A stretch of 64,000 nucleotides of DNA from positions 1 to 64,000 of the forward strand of contig PBNO01000011.1 of the NCBI GenBank assembly GCA_002723155.1, in the 5' to 3' direction. The stretch's first letter is position 1; every line of letters begins with the position of its first letter. This DNA comes from Ponticaulis sp. (GTDB lineage: Bacteria > Pseudomonadota > Alphaproteobacteria > Caulobacterales > Hyphomonadaceae). Shown here in pieces: positions 45,678-54,578 of this stretch. The notes under the pieces were generated by a model that had not been told where the DNA came from, did no database searches, and worked only from the letters and a program-made list of their open reading frames with translations. The position numbers and the translations under genes are program-made.

Positions 45678-48665
45678 ATGTATCGCGAAAATAAAAATCC
45701 GCTCGCGCGTTTGCTCGCGGGTGTGTCTGTCATTGCCGTGGCAGGTTTCGGGGCATCCGCTTATGCGCAAGACGTAGAGCAGATTCCAGAAGAACAGCAG
45801 GACGAAGCGCGCGTCGAAGACGAAGTCGTAGTACTTGGTATTCGTAGCTCCCTTCGCGACGCTCTGGGGCTCAAGCGTGACGGACAAGGTGTTGTCGACG
45901 CGATCACAGCTGAAGATATCGGTCAGTTCCCTGACACGAACCTTGCTGAATCTCTTCAGCGTATTTCCGGCGTTTCTATTGACCGTTCTCTCGGCGAAGG
46001 TTCTTCTGTAACCGTTCGCGGTTTCGGCGCTGACTTTAACCTCGTAACGTTCAATGGCCGTCAAATGCCAACGTCTACGCTGGGTGACGGCGCGAGCCCG
46101 CCATCAAGCCGTTCTTTCGACTTTGGCAACCTCGCGTCTGAAGCGATCTCTGCTGTTGAAGTTTACAAGACAAGCCGCGCGATCATCCCGACAGGCGGTA
46201 TCGGTGCGACCATCAATATCCGCACAACGCGTCCGCTCGAAGCTCCGGGCCTCAACGCGACGATCGGTCTGAAGGGCGTTTACGACGAGAGCCAGCTTGA
46301 GGACACTGATCTGACACCGGAAATCTCCGGTCTCTACTCCAACACCTTCTTTGATGATCGTCTTGGTGTGTCTCTCTCTGCGAGCTACCAGCACCGCCGC
46401 GGCGGCGTAGCACAGTCTAACGTTGGCTGGCGTGACGGTTACCTCGGGTCTCCGGCGTTCCAGAATGAGTGGGGCGCTCTGCCGGTTCCTGGCTCATGGA
46501 ACTTCAATGGCGGTGTTGTGAACCGTCCGGGCGACAACGACGTTTATGCAGTTCCGCAGAACGCTGACTACGAGCTCGCAGATTTCGATCGTAAGCGTGT
46601 GAACGGTCAGCTGACACTTCAGTATGACTTCACAGACAACATTCGTGCGACAGTAGATTACACCTACTCTCAGAACGAAGTTGAAGTGAACCGCAGCACA
46701 GCGGGTATCTGGTTTGATCACGCGCAGACAAACAGCGCTTGGACAGACGGCCCGGTTGCTGGCCCGCTCTATTACACAGAGTTCTTCGGCGCGACTGACC
46801 TGTCTTACTCAGGTGCGCTGATCGCAAACCGTTCAGAGAATAACTCTATTGGCTTCAACCTCGCATGGGACGTTAATGATCGCCTCAGCCTCGAGTTTGA
46901 TGCGCACAACTCAACTGCGGAATCGCTGCCAACAAACCGTTTCGGTTCAAGCGTTTCTCTTGGCACAACTGTTTATGGTGTGTCCGAGCAGACGATTAAC
47001 TTCGAGAACGACCTTCCGGTCATTTCGATTGTGAATGGCAATGGTCTGCCTGATCCGGAAGATGTCACAAACCGCGTCGGTTCTGGTAGCTCTTTCCGCA
47101 ACGCGACAATGCGTGACGAGATCACTCAGATCCGTGCAATGGGTTCTTATGAATTCGATCACCGCTTCATCGATAGCGTCGACTTCGGTGTCTCTTCTAT
47201 CGAAAACCGCGTGAACTCTGCTTACGGCTTCATCCAGACCGACTCATGGGGCGGCCTTGGTACGCCAGCAGATTATCCGGATGATCTGTTCGAGTGGGTA
47301 TCTCTCCCGGACAAGTTCGAAGGCATCTCCGGTGCGAACGATCCGAACATGCTTCAAGGTATGTACCGCTTCAACTTCGAACAGCTCGCTGACCTGATGG
47401 AATCCCAGTTCGGCATCTGCTCAAGCCCTTGGACGGGTACGGCTATGCCGGGCACATGTCTTGCGGAACAAACTGTTGTTCGTGAGATCACCGAGGACAC
47501 GATCAGCGCGTACTTCCAGGCAAACAACACATTTGACCTGATGGGTCGTGATGCAAACCTGACAGTGGGGCTGCGTTATGAAGAGACTGAAGTTACGTCC
47601 AGCGCGCTCCAGCAACAGCCGAATGGCACAATCTGGGCAGCACCGAACGAGTTCTATTACACGTTCGACGCGACCCCGAGCTTCACAGTTGCCGAAGGCA
47701 GCTATGATCACCTGCTGCCATCCATCGACTTTGACTTCCAGCCAATGGAGTATGTGAAAGTTCGTGCATCATACAGCCAGACGATCACACGTCCGACGTA
47801 TGACAACATGCAGGCTGGCATTGATTACGTGATCCCGTTCCGTGCTGCAGAGGCTCTCGGTTCTCAGGGTAACCCGGGTCTTGATCCATACCTGTCTGAA
47901 AACATCGACTTCTCTGCGGAGTGGTACTATGCGGACGACAGCTATGTGTCTCTCGGTTACTTCAACAAGAACGTAGAGAACTTCATCGGTACTGGTCGCT
48001 TCGACCAGACACTGAGCAATCTGACGAACCCGTCAAATGGTCCTCGCGCTGATGATGCTCGTGCGGCACTCGGTTCTGGCGCCACGCTCGAAGAAATTCG
48101 CAACTACATTATTGCGAACTATCCGGGCACGCTCGACGCTCAGGGCAACCCGATCGGTCAGCCAGGCGATGCGCCTATCGTTCTGCAGACGACTATTCCG
48201 GTTGCAGACAGCCAGACAGCTGAATTCAGCGGCCTCGAGTTTGCGGTACAGCACCTGTTCGGTGACACAGGCTTCGGTGTGGTCTTCAACTACACACTGA
48301 CAGACTCTGACTTCACCTATGACAACACCCAGCCTTACACTGTGACCCAGTTTGCAGTTCCAGGTCTGAGTGACAGTGCGAACCTGATCGGTTTCTACGA
48401 GAACGAACGCTTCCAGGTCCGTGCTGCGTATAACTGGCGTGACGAGTTCCTCGCTGGTGGTGGACCTAACCCGTTCTATGTTGAAGAGTATGGTCAGCTG
48501 GATCTTAGCGCGAGCTATGACTTCGAAAACGGGGTCTCCGTCTTCATGGAAGGCATTAACGTGACGGGCGAGAACCGCCGAGGACATCGTCGTCACGAAA
48601 ACAATGTTTTCTTCATGAGCCAGGGTGATGCGCGCTGGGCGATCGGTGCTCGCAAAACCTTCTAA
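45678..48665 (+). CDS. TonB-dependent outer-membrane receptor for a carbohydrate (CarboxyTBDR type)
   Basis: The 995-residue protein has a signal peptide (A-S-A-Y-A-Q, about 26-31), a TonB-box-like V-V-V-L-G-I-R region and a plug domain (about 60-190: Q-F-P-D-T-N-L-A-E-S-L-Q-R-I-S-G-V-S-I). A 22-strand-sized barrel follows, ending in F (A-R-W-A-I-G-A-R-K-T-F). This group takes up oligosaccharides in Caulobacterales, Sphingomonadales and Alteromonadales. Next to GH16 and GH3 enzymes it is likely to import beta-glucan oligosaccharides; TonB/ExbBD are not in the locus. About 100 bp before it lies the LacI operator. Confidence 0.92.
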   Translation: MYRENKNPLARLLAGVSVIAVAGFGASAYAQDVEQIPEEQQDEARVEDEVVVLGIRSSLRDALGLKRDGQGVVDAITAEDIGQFPDTNLAESLQRISGVSIDRSLGEGSSVTVRGFGADFNLVTFNGRQMPTSTLGDGASPPSSRSFDFGNLASEAISAVEVYKTSRAIIPTGGIGATINIRTTRPLEAPGLNATIGLKGVYDESQLEDTDLTPEISGLYSNTFFDDRLGVSLSASYQHRRGGVAQSNVGWRDGYLGSPAFQNEWGALPVPGSWNFNGGVVNRPGDNDVYAVPQNADYELADFDRKRVNGQLTLQYDFTDNIRATVDYTYSQNEVEVNRSTAGIWFDHAQTNSAWTDGPVAGPLYYTEFFGATDLSYSGALIANRSENNSIGFNLAWDVNDRLSLEFDAHNSTAESLPTNRFGSSVSLGTTVYGVSEQTINFENDLPVISIVNGNGLPDPEDVTNRVGSGSSFRNATMRDEITQIRAMGSYEFDHRFIDSVDFGVSSIENRVNSAYGFIQTDSWGGLGTPADYPDDLFEWVSLPDKFEGISGANDPNMLQGMYRFNFEQLADLMESQFGICSSPWTGTAMPGTCLAEQTVVREITEDTISAYFQANNTFDLMGRDANLTVGLRYEETEVTSSALQQQPNGTIWAAPNEFYYTFDATPSFTVAEGSYDHLLPSIDFDFQPMEYVKVRASYSQTITRPTYDNMQAGIDYVIPFRAAEALGSQGNPGLDPYLSENIDFSAEWYYADDSYVSLGYFNKNVENFIGTGRFDQTLSNLTNPSNGPRADDARAALGSGATLEEIRNYIIANYPGTLDAQGNPIGQPGDAPIVLQTTIPVADSQTAEFSGLEFAVQHLFGDTGFGVVFNYTLTDSDFTYDNTQPYTVTQFAVPGLSDSANLIGFYENERFQVRAAYNWRDEFLAGGGPNPFYVEEYGQLDLSASYDFENGVSVFMEGINVTGENRRGHRRHENNVFFMSQGDARWAIGARKTF

Positions 48666-48680
48666 AAGGTGACGAAACGG

Positions 48681-48719
48681 ACAACCGGGCTATCTCCCTC
48701 TTATGCTTAGCTCGGTTGT
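48681..48719 (+). terminator. Hairpin between receptor and GH16 genes
   Basis: ACAACCG and GCTA pair with CGGTTGT and TAGC around one mismatch, 15 bp after the receptor stop, with a loop of 15 nt and no T-run. It may limit read-through from the highly expressed receptor into GH16 or stabilise its mRNA. Confidence 0.5.
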
Positions 48720-48742
48720 TCGATTGAAGAGGGTTCCAAGCC

Positions 48743-49753
48743 ATGCGTCTCGCTGCATCTCTCGCTTTTCTCGTTCTCGCGTCCTGCCAGACGCCATCTG
48801 GTGTGACGACGGGTTCGGGGCTCCCTCTTCCTCCCGAGCCGTCTGACGGATCGGACTTCATCCTCCCTGCTTCTGGATGGAATCTGGTTTGGTCAGACGA
48901 GTTTGAAGGCGCATTCCTCGACCGCTCCAAGTGGGAGGTCGAGGAATCGTGCTGGGGAGGCGGTAATGACGAACGTCAGTGCTATGTGGACTGGCCTGAG
49001 ACCGTGCAACTCGCCAACGGTCAGCTGCGCCTCATCGGTTACCGGCAGACAGTGTCCGGACCGCAATACCCCCATGAATGGGAAGGTGGACGCGGTGAAA
49101 CTGTTCAACAATCCTATGTATCGGGCAAAGTCCGCACGCGCGGCCTCGCTGACTGGACTTATGGCCGGTTCGCAGCGCGCATGAGACTGCCACCAGGGCA
49201 GGGCACATGGCCTGCCTTCTGGATGCTTCCCGCTGATAATACTTATGGACCGTGGGCTGCTTCCGGTGAAATCGACATCATGGAAGCCGTTAATCTGGGC
49301 GAAGTCTGCGACGAGTGTCCGTTCGACGAAGGCGAAAACCGTAGCTCCGGTGCACTGCACTTTGGTGGTGAGTGGCCAGACAATACGCATGATGTGAATT
49401 TTGCGCCGCTGCCTGGTGGTCCGGGTGCAGCAGACCGCTTTCACGTCTTCGCTGTGGAATGGGGCGCTGGCCAGATCAACTGGTATGTCGATGACAATCA
49501 GATTTTCTCCATGTCCGCCGAGGACTGGTACTCTGGTAATGCTGATCCGGACGCGTTTCCGAATGCACCGTTTGACCAGCCATTCTATCTCATGCTGAAC
49601 CTCGCCGTTGGCGGTGGTCTTTCAGAAGACAATAACCGTCGAGGGTTTGATCCGGATAGTTTTCCGGCGGAATTGCTTGTCGACTGGGTTCGAGTCTATC
49701 AATGTGAGGAAGACCCTGAAACAGGGCGCGCCTGCATGCGGGGCGACGAATAA
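48743..49753 (+). CDS. GH16 family endo-beta-1,3-glucanase (laminarinase-like) lipoprotein
   Basis: The 336-residue protein has a lipobox L-V-L-A-S-C (Cys 15). The GH16 domain covers about 45-330, with the catalytic E176-I-D178-I-M-E181 (ExDxxE form, typical of laminarinases rather than kappa-carrageenases). The region W-N-L-V-W-S-D-E-F-E-G near the start is normal for bacterial GH16. It should cut beta-1,3-glucan to oligosaccharides for the neighbouring receptor and GH3. Exact substrate (laminarin versus mixed-linkage glucan) is inference. Confidence 0.93.
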   Translation: MRLAASLAFLVLASCQTPSGVTTGSGLPLPPEPSDGSDFILPASGWNLVWSDEFEGAFLDRSKWEVEESCWGGGNDERQCYVDWPETVQLANGQLRLIGYRQTVSGPQYPHEWEGGRGETVQQSYVSGKVRTRGLADWTYGRFAARMRLPPGQGTWPAFWMLPADNTYGPWAASGEIDIMEAVNLGEVCDECPFDEGENRSSGALHFGGEWPDNTHDVNFAPLPGGPGAADRFHVFAVEWGAGQINWYVDDNQIFSMSAEDWYSGNADPDAFPNAPFDQPFYLMLNLAVGGGLSEDNNRRGFDPDSFPAELLVDWVRVYQCEEDPETGRACMRGDE

Positions 49754-49792
49754 TAAGAGCTCGCAAAGGGCTCAAATCTATCGGGTAGGAAA

Positions 49793-51316
49793 ATGGAAGA
49801 GGCGGTAAAGCATATCGTCATTGTGGGTGGTGGTACGGCAGGCTGGATTACAGCCGGAACGATTGCTGCCCGCCATCCGGACCGTTCCGAAAACGGTGTC
49901 CAGATTACGCTTATCGAATCCCCGGACGTGCCCACAATCGGCGTGGGTGAAGGCACATGGCCGACTATTCGTCGGACGCTGTCGCGCATGGGGATTACAG
50001 AAGCCGAGTTTCTGAAAACCTGTGATGCCTCGTTCAAACAGGGGTCGCGGTTTGATCGCTGGGTGACCGGCGATGCATCCGACAGCTATCATCATCCGTT
50101 CGATCTTCCGGTATCGCAAAACGGCACTGATGTGCTGCACGCATGGAAAACGTTCGCGCCTGAAAAAAGCTTTGCTGAAGCCGTCTGCGCGCAAGGCTCT
50201 GCGCCGCTGAACAATCTTTGCCCGCGCCAGAAGGGCATGCCGGATTATTTGGGCGCAATGAATTATGCCTATCACCTTGATGCGGTGAAGCTGGCTCACC
50301 TATTGAAAAGCCATGTTCTGGGTAAGCTGGGCGTTCGCTATGTTCAGGACCATGTGACCGAGATTGTTGGCGCGCCGGATGAAGATGTATCTGCTGTGCG
50401 TTGCCGCGATGCAGGTTTGATTGAAGGCGATCTGTTCGTTGACTGCACCGGGCAGGCCTCGCTCATGCTGGGGCAGCACTATGGCGTCGGTCTGCATGAT
50501 CAGAGCCATATCCTGTTCAATGATAGCGCCGTTGTCGCGCAACTGCCTGTGGCGCCGGATAGCCCGATTGTTTCGCAGACCGTATCGACTGCGCATGAGG
50601 CGGGCTGGATCTGGGATATCGGCCTCACGACGCGCCGCGGTATTGGCTGCGTGTATGCGTCCCGTTACATGGATGCGGACAAAGCAGAAGCAACGCTTCG
50701 AAATTACATGGGCAACTCAGATGTCAAAGTGCGCCATCTGAACTTCACATCCGGCTATCGAGACGAGTTCTGGCATCGCAACTGCGTGGCTGTTGGCCTG
50801 TCTGCAGGCTTTATCGAGCCGCTCGAAGCGTCAGCCATTGTGATGGTAGAGCTGTCTGCTGAAATGATTGCAGAAAACCTGCCGGTATCGCGTGCCGTCA
50901 TGTTGCTTGAGGCGGATCGGTTCAACAAGCTCTTCACCTATCGCTGGGAGCGCATCGTCGACTTCCTGAAGCTGCACTATGTGCTCAGTAAGCGCACCGA
51001 GCCATACTGGCAGGAAAACCGTGATCGGGAGACTATTCCGGAGCGGCTGCGCAATCTTCTGGAAATCTGGAAGCACCGCCCGCCAGGCCCGCATGACTTC
51101 GAGCATGCGAGCGAGGTCTTCCCGGCGCCAAGCTATCTCTTCATCATGTACGGAATGGGAATGGAGCACCAGATGCACCCGACGCTTCAGCCGCGTGTGC
51201 AGGACCAGCTCCAGAAAGAGATGCAGAATGTCATCCGCAAGCAGCGGAGCTTTGCATCCGGTCTGCCGACCAACCGTGCCTATCTTTCCGCTTATTCCGC
51301 CGAGCCGGCGCTGTAA
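49793..51316 (+). CDS. Flavin-dependent tryptophan-halogenase-family protein 1 (WxWxIP motif altered)
   Basis: The 507-residue protein has the FAD motif G-G-G-T-A-G-W (12-18), the lysine K82 equivalent to the catalytic Lys of halogenases in A-S-F-K-Q-G-S, and the E-P-L-E stretch that holds the catalytic Glu. The WxWxIP signature reads W272-I-W274-D-I276-G, so the Pro is missing. Members chlorinate or brominate tryptophan or indoles with FADH2 and a partner reductase; TBDR-linked ones have no established substrate. It is the first of five genes with 3-11 bp gaps or overlaps (49793-56104), with GH16 39 bp upstream. Confidence 0.9.
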   Translation: MEEAVKHIVIVGGGTAGWITAGTIAARHPDRSENGVQITLIESPDVPTIGVGEGTWPTIRRTLSRMGITEAEFLKTCDASFKQGSRFDRWVTGDASDSYHHPFDLPVSQNGTDVLHAWKTFAPEKSFAEAVCAQGSAPLNNLCPRQKGMPDYLGAMNYAYHLDAVKLAHLLKSHVLGKLGVRYVQDHVTEIVGAPDEDVSAVRCRDAGLIEGDLFVDCTGQASLMLGQHYGVGLHDQSHILFNDSAVVAQLPVAPDSPIVSQTVSTAHEAGWIWDIGLTTRRGIGCVYASRYMDADKAEATLRNYMGNSDVKVRHLNFTSGYRDEFWHRNCVAVGLSAGFIEPLEASAIVMVELSAEMIAENLPVSRAVMLLEADRFNKLFTYRWERIVDFLKLHYVLSKRTEPYWQENRDRETIPERLRNLLEIWKHRPPGPHDFEHASEVFPAPSYLFIMYGMGMEHQMHPTLQPRVQDQLQKEMQNVIRKQRSFASGLPTNRAYLSAYSAEPAL

Positions 51317-51319
51317 TTT

Positions 51320-52051
51320 TTGAGGTCATTCATGACGAACCATGTTGCTGTAAACCCGATCGACCATAAAGCGCTGCGCGTATCGCACGAGCGTAACGGG
51401 CTGACGGGTGACGGCGTTATGTGCTGCATCACGTTTCCGGACGAGTTCCGGAATGTGCAGGGCGAATATCCGATCCTGTTCCGCATGAATGAGAGCCGTA
51501 CAGACTTCCACTGCATGGCGCTGTTCGGCCTGGAAAACGGCGAAAACCAATTCCTCACAGACAACAAATGGGATGCCCGCTACATCCCGCTGGCCATGGA
51601 TATTCAGCCCTTCCTGATCGGGCGTCCGCAGGGCGAGGGCGAAGACCCGAAAGTTGTGATCGATCTCGACAATGACCGGGTCAATGAAGGCGAAGGTGAG
51701 CGTATCTTCGATGATGCAGGCCACCCGACAGAGTATCTGGAGACAATCTCCAAAAAACTGGCTTATCTCGACACAGGTTTTCAGGCATCTGCAGGCTATA
51801 TTGCCGTGCTGAAAAAGTATGATCTGCTCGAGCCGCTGACGATTGATGTCACCATGCCGGACGGGTCTAAGAACAGCCTTGTTGGCTTCCATGCAATCAA
51901 TGAGGAAAAACTGGCGGGACTGTCCGGCGAGGCGCTCGGAGACCTGCAGGCGCAGGGCTATCTGCAGCCGACCTATATGGCGCTCGCATCTCTGTCACAG
52001 CTCGGCGAACTGATCCGTCGGAAAGCAACAATCGACAGCTATGAGCTCTGA
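51320..52051 (+). CDS. SapC family protein
   Basis: The 243-residue cytoplasmic-looking protein belongs to the SapC family (H-x-x-L-R-V-S near the start, F-P-D-E-F-R-N-V-Q-G-E-Y-P-I-L-F-R around 36-52). It was named for S-layer protein export in Campylobacter, but in marine bacteria such genes sit with TonB receptors and halogenases, and no S-layer is implied. It starts 3 bp after halogenase 1 and overlaps the cupin gene by 11 bp. No signal peptide or membrane helix is seen; role unknown. Confidence 0.88.
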   Translation: MRSFMTNHVAVNPIDHKALRVSHERNGLTGDGVMCCITFPDEFRNVQGEYPILFRMNESRTDFHCMALFGLENGENQFLTDNKWDARYIPLAMDIQPFLIGRPQGEGEDPKVVIDLDNDRVNEGEGERIFDDAGHPTEYLETISKKLAYLDTGFQASAGYIAVLKKYDLLEPLTIDVTMPDGSKNSLVGFHAINEEKLAGLSGEALGDLQAQGYLQPTYMALASLSQLGELIRRKATIDSYEL

Positions 52052-53069
52052 GGTTTTATCTCTTGACGATGTTGCGCCCCTGAAAGAGGTGCTGGCGACG
52101 GGCTTTGAAGAGCTGCGTCCACATATTGCTGAGAACAGACCCTTCGTCGTGCGCGGGTTGGTGAAAGACTGGCCGCTGGTGCAGGCCGGCTCGCAGTCTG
52201 GCAAAGCCGCGCGGGACTATCTGCTTACCAAGGCCCGTGATGTGCCGTTTGTGGTGAATATAGGCTCACCTGAACATGACGGCCGCATGTTCTACCAGCA
52301 CGATATGTCCATGAATACGCAGATGGGCAAAGCGCGTCTGCCTTTGGTGTTTGAACGCATTGACCGCGTGGAAGCCGATGACGCCCAGCAGATTGTCTAT
52401 ATGAGCTCAGTGGATATTCGTCAGTTTTTTGACGGTTTGCACGAAGAAAATCATATCGACTTCGGCGCGATCAAGCCGCTGGAATCCATCTGGATCGGCA
52501 CAAAAACACGTGTCGCGCCGCATAATGATTTTCCGGACAATATTGCCTGCGTAGCTGTCGGGCGTCGCCGGTTCACCCTGTTTCCACCGGAGCAATTCCG
52601 GAATCTCTATATTGGTCCGATCGATAACACACCGGCTGGCCGTGCCATCAGCATGGTCGATCTGCATGATCCGGATTTTGAAACCTATCCGCGCTATAAA
52701 GATGCGCTCGCGGCGGCGCAGACGGCAGTGCTTGAGCCGGGCGATGCGATCTTCATTCCATCCATGTGGTGGCACGAAGTCGACGGGCTTTCGCCGTTCA
52801 ATGCCATGATCAATTACTGGTGGCGTGAGACGCCGCAATATCTTGGCGCGCCGCAGAACGCACTGAACCATGCCATCATGGCGATACGTGATTTGCCAGA
52901 GGACGAGCGTCGTCACTGGGGCGATCTGTTCGATTATTACGTCTTCGAGAACGGCCCCGAAGTGCGCGAACACATTCCGGAACACGGGCGGGGGATTCTT
53001 GACCCTATGACGCCTGAACGTGCTGGAAAGATTAGAAGTTTTCTTCTGAGAATGCTGACAAACGAGTAG
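52041..53069 (+). CDS. JmjC-type cupin protein (Fe(II)/2-oxoglutarate oxygenase-like)
   Basis: The 342-residue protein has the facial-triad metal motif H161-N-D163 in V-A-P-H-N-D-F and the distal His H245 in S-M-W-W-H-E-V. This is the arrangement of JmjC/cupin_8 hydroxylases such as FIH-type enzymes. All three ligands are present, so it may be an active hydroxylase, of protein or small-molecule substrate. It sits between SapC and halogenase 2 with gaps below 12 bp, suggesting a linked reaction. Confidence 0.88.
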   Translation: MSSEVLSLDDVAPLKEVLATGFEELRPHIAENRPFVVRGLVKDWPLVQAGSQSGKAARDYLLTKARDVPFVVNIGSPEHDGRMFYQHDMSMNTQMGKARLPLVFERIDRVEADDAQQIVYMSSVDIRQFFDGLHEENHIDFGAIKPLESIWIGTKTRVAPHNDFPDNIACVAVGRRRFTLFPPEQFRNLYIGPIDNTPAGRAISMVDLHDPDFETYPRYKDALAAAQTAVLEPGDAIFIPSMWWHEVDGLSPFNAMINYWWRETPQYLGAPQNALNHAIMAIRDLPEDERRHWGDLFDYYVFENGPEVREHIPEHGRGILDPMTPERAGKIRSFLLRMLTNE

Positions 53070-53078
53070 GTTCTGACG

Positions 53079-54578
53079 ATGCAGAAAAAAATAAAAAACT
53101 ACGTCATTGCGGGAGGCGGTACAGCAGGATGGATGGCAGCGGCGCTGCTCTCCAAAACGATGGGAAACGAGATTTCCATCACGCTTGTTGAATCCGAAAT
53201 GATCGGCACCGTTGGTGTGGGTGAGGCGACCATTCCGCCGATCCTCCGCTACAACAATATTCTGGGCGTCAACGAAGCCGAGTTCATGCGCGAGACTATG
53301 GCGACGTTCAAACTCGGCATTGAATTCGAGCACTGGAAAGACGTCGGTCACAAATATCTGCACTCGTTCGGCCATGCCGGTAAGGACCACTGGACGGCGG
53401 GCTTCCAGCATTTCTGGCTGGCTGGCAAAAAGCGCGGCATCTCTACGGACTATGGCGATTACTGTCTTGAGGTGCTCGCGGCGAACCAGAACCGCTTCGC
53501 CCAGCTTCCTGATAACGGTATTAATTACGCCTATCATCTGGATGCGAGCCGTTACGCTGCTTTCCTGCGTCGATTTGCTGAGAAGCATGGCGTTGTGCGC
53601 CGGGAAGGTAAGATTGGCGATGTCCGTCTGAACGCCGAAACGGGCAATATTGAAGCGCTGCAGCTTGAAGCCGGGGATGTGATTGAAGGCGATTTCTTCA
53701 TCGACTGTACCGGTTTCCGCTCGCTTCTTATGGGTAGGGCGCTGCATGTTGGCTATGACGACTGGAGCCATTATCTGCCATGCGACAGCGCCGTGGCGGT
53801 GCAGACGAAATCTGTCGGTGCGCCTGTGCCTTACACGCGTTCGATTGCCCATGCCGAAGGCTGGCAATGGCGCATTCCGCTTCAGCACCGCACGGGCAAC
53901 GGTCTCGTCTATTGCGAACGCTATCTTGGCCGTGATGAAGCGGCAGAACGCCTGCTGGCGAATGTCGAAGGCGAGACACTGACCGATCCGCTGCACATTC
54001 GATTCCAGACAGGTGCACGCCGTAAGCAGTGGCATAAAAACTGCGTTGTTGTGGGTCTTGCGGGTGGCTTTATGGAGCCTCTGGAGTCGACCTCCATCCA
54101 CCTTATTCAAAAGTCGATTATGCGTTTGGTTCGTCTGCTTCCGACGACACATCTGGTGGATGCTGACATTCGCGAGTTCAATGATCAGACCTTCGAGGAC
54201 ATGATCACGATCCGCGACTTCCTGATCCTGCACTATCATGTGACCGAGCGCCGTGACAGCGCGTTCTGGCGCTTCTGTGCAGAGATGGACATTCCTGACT
54301 CTCTGCAGCAGAAGATCGACCTGTTCTGCGAGTCCGCGCGTGTGTTCCGGAAAGGCGAGGAACTCTTTGCCGAGAATTCCTGGACGCAGGTGATGATGGG
54401 GCAGGGGCTGGAGCCCAAATCCTATCATCCGATTGCGGACAAAATGACGGATGACGAGCTCACCTATTTCCTGAACCAGATCAAAACGGACGCGTCACGT
54501 GCGGCAGCTCGCCTGCCAAAGCATGAGGAGTATATCCGCCAGTATTGCGCGAGCGCTGACGTCATGGAAATGGCGTGA
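53079..54578 (+). CDS. Flavin-dependent tryptophan-halogenase-family protein 2 (complete motifs)
   Basis: The 499-residue protein has the FAD motif G-G-G-T-A-G-W (12-18), the lysine K77 in A-T-F-K-L-G, and the full WxWxIP signature W262-Q-W264-R-I-P267. It also keeps the M-E-P-L-E-S-T-S-I-H-L-I catalytic Glu region. It is a canonical member of the family and differs from halogenase 1 in the WxWxIP and active-site surroundings. It overlaps the following symporter gene by 4 bp (GTGA). The halogenated substrate is unknown; no flavin reductase is encoded in the cluster. Confidence 0.92.
   Translation: MQKKIKNYVIAGGGTAGWMAAALLSKTMGNEISITLVESEMIGTVGVGEATIPPILRYNNILGVNEAEFMRETMATFKLGIEFEHWKDVGHKYLHSFGHAGKDHWTAGFQHFWLAGKKRGISTDYGDYCLEVLAANQNRFAQLPDNGINYAYHLDASRYAAFLRRFAEKHGVVRREGKIGDVRLNAETGNIEALQLEAGDVIEGDFFIDCTGFRSLLMGRALHVGYDDWSHYLPCDSAVAVQTKSVGAPVPYTRSIAHAEGWQWRIPLQHRTGNGLVYCERYLGRDEAAERLLANVEGETLTDPLHIRFQTGARRKQWHKNCVVVGLAGGFMEPLESTSIHLIQKSIMRLVRLLPTTHLVDADIREFNDQTFEDMITIRDFLILHYHVTERRDSAFWRFCAEMDIPDSLQQKIDLFCESARVFRKGEELFAENSWTQVMMGQGLEPKSYHPIADKMTDDELTYFLNQIKTDASRAAARLPKHEEYIRQYCASADVMEMA

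Noticed and set aside
52407-54428. 673-aa minus-strand frame across the cupin and halogenase 2 genes
   Set aside because: It crosses two well-supported genes on the other strand and is rich in His/Arg/Gln, as expected for a reverse-frame shadow.
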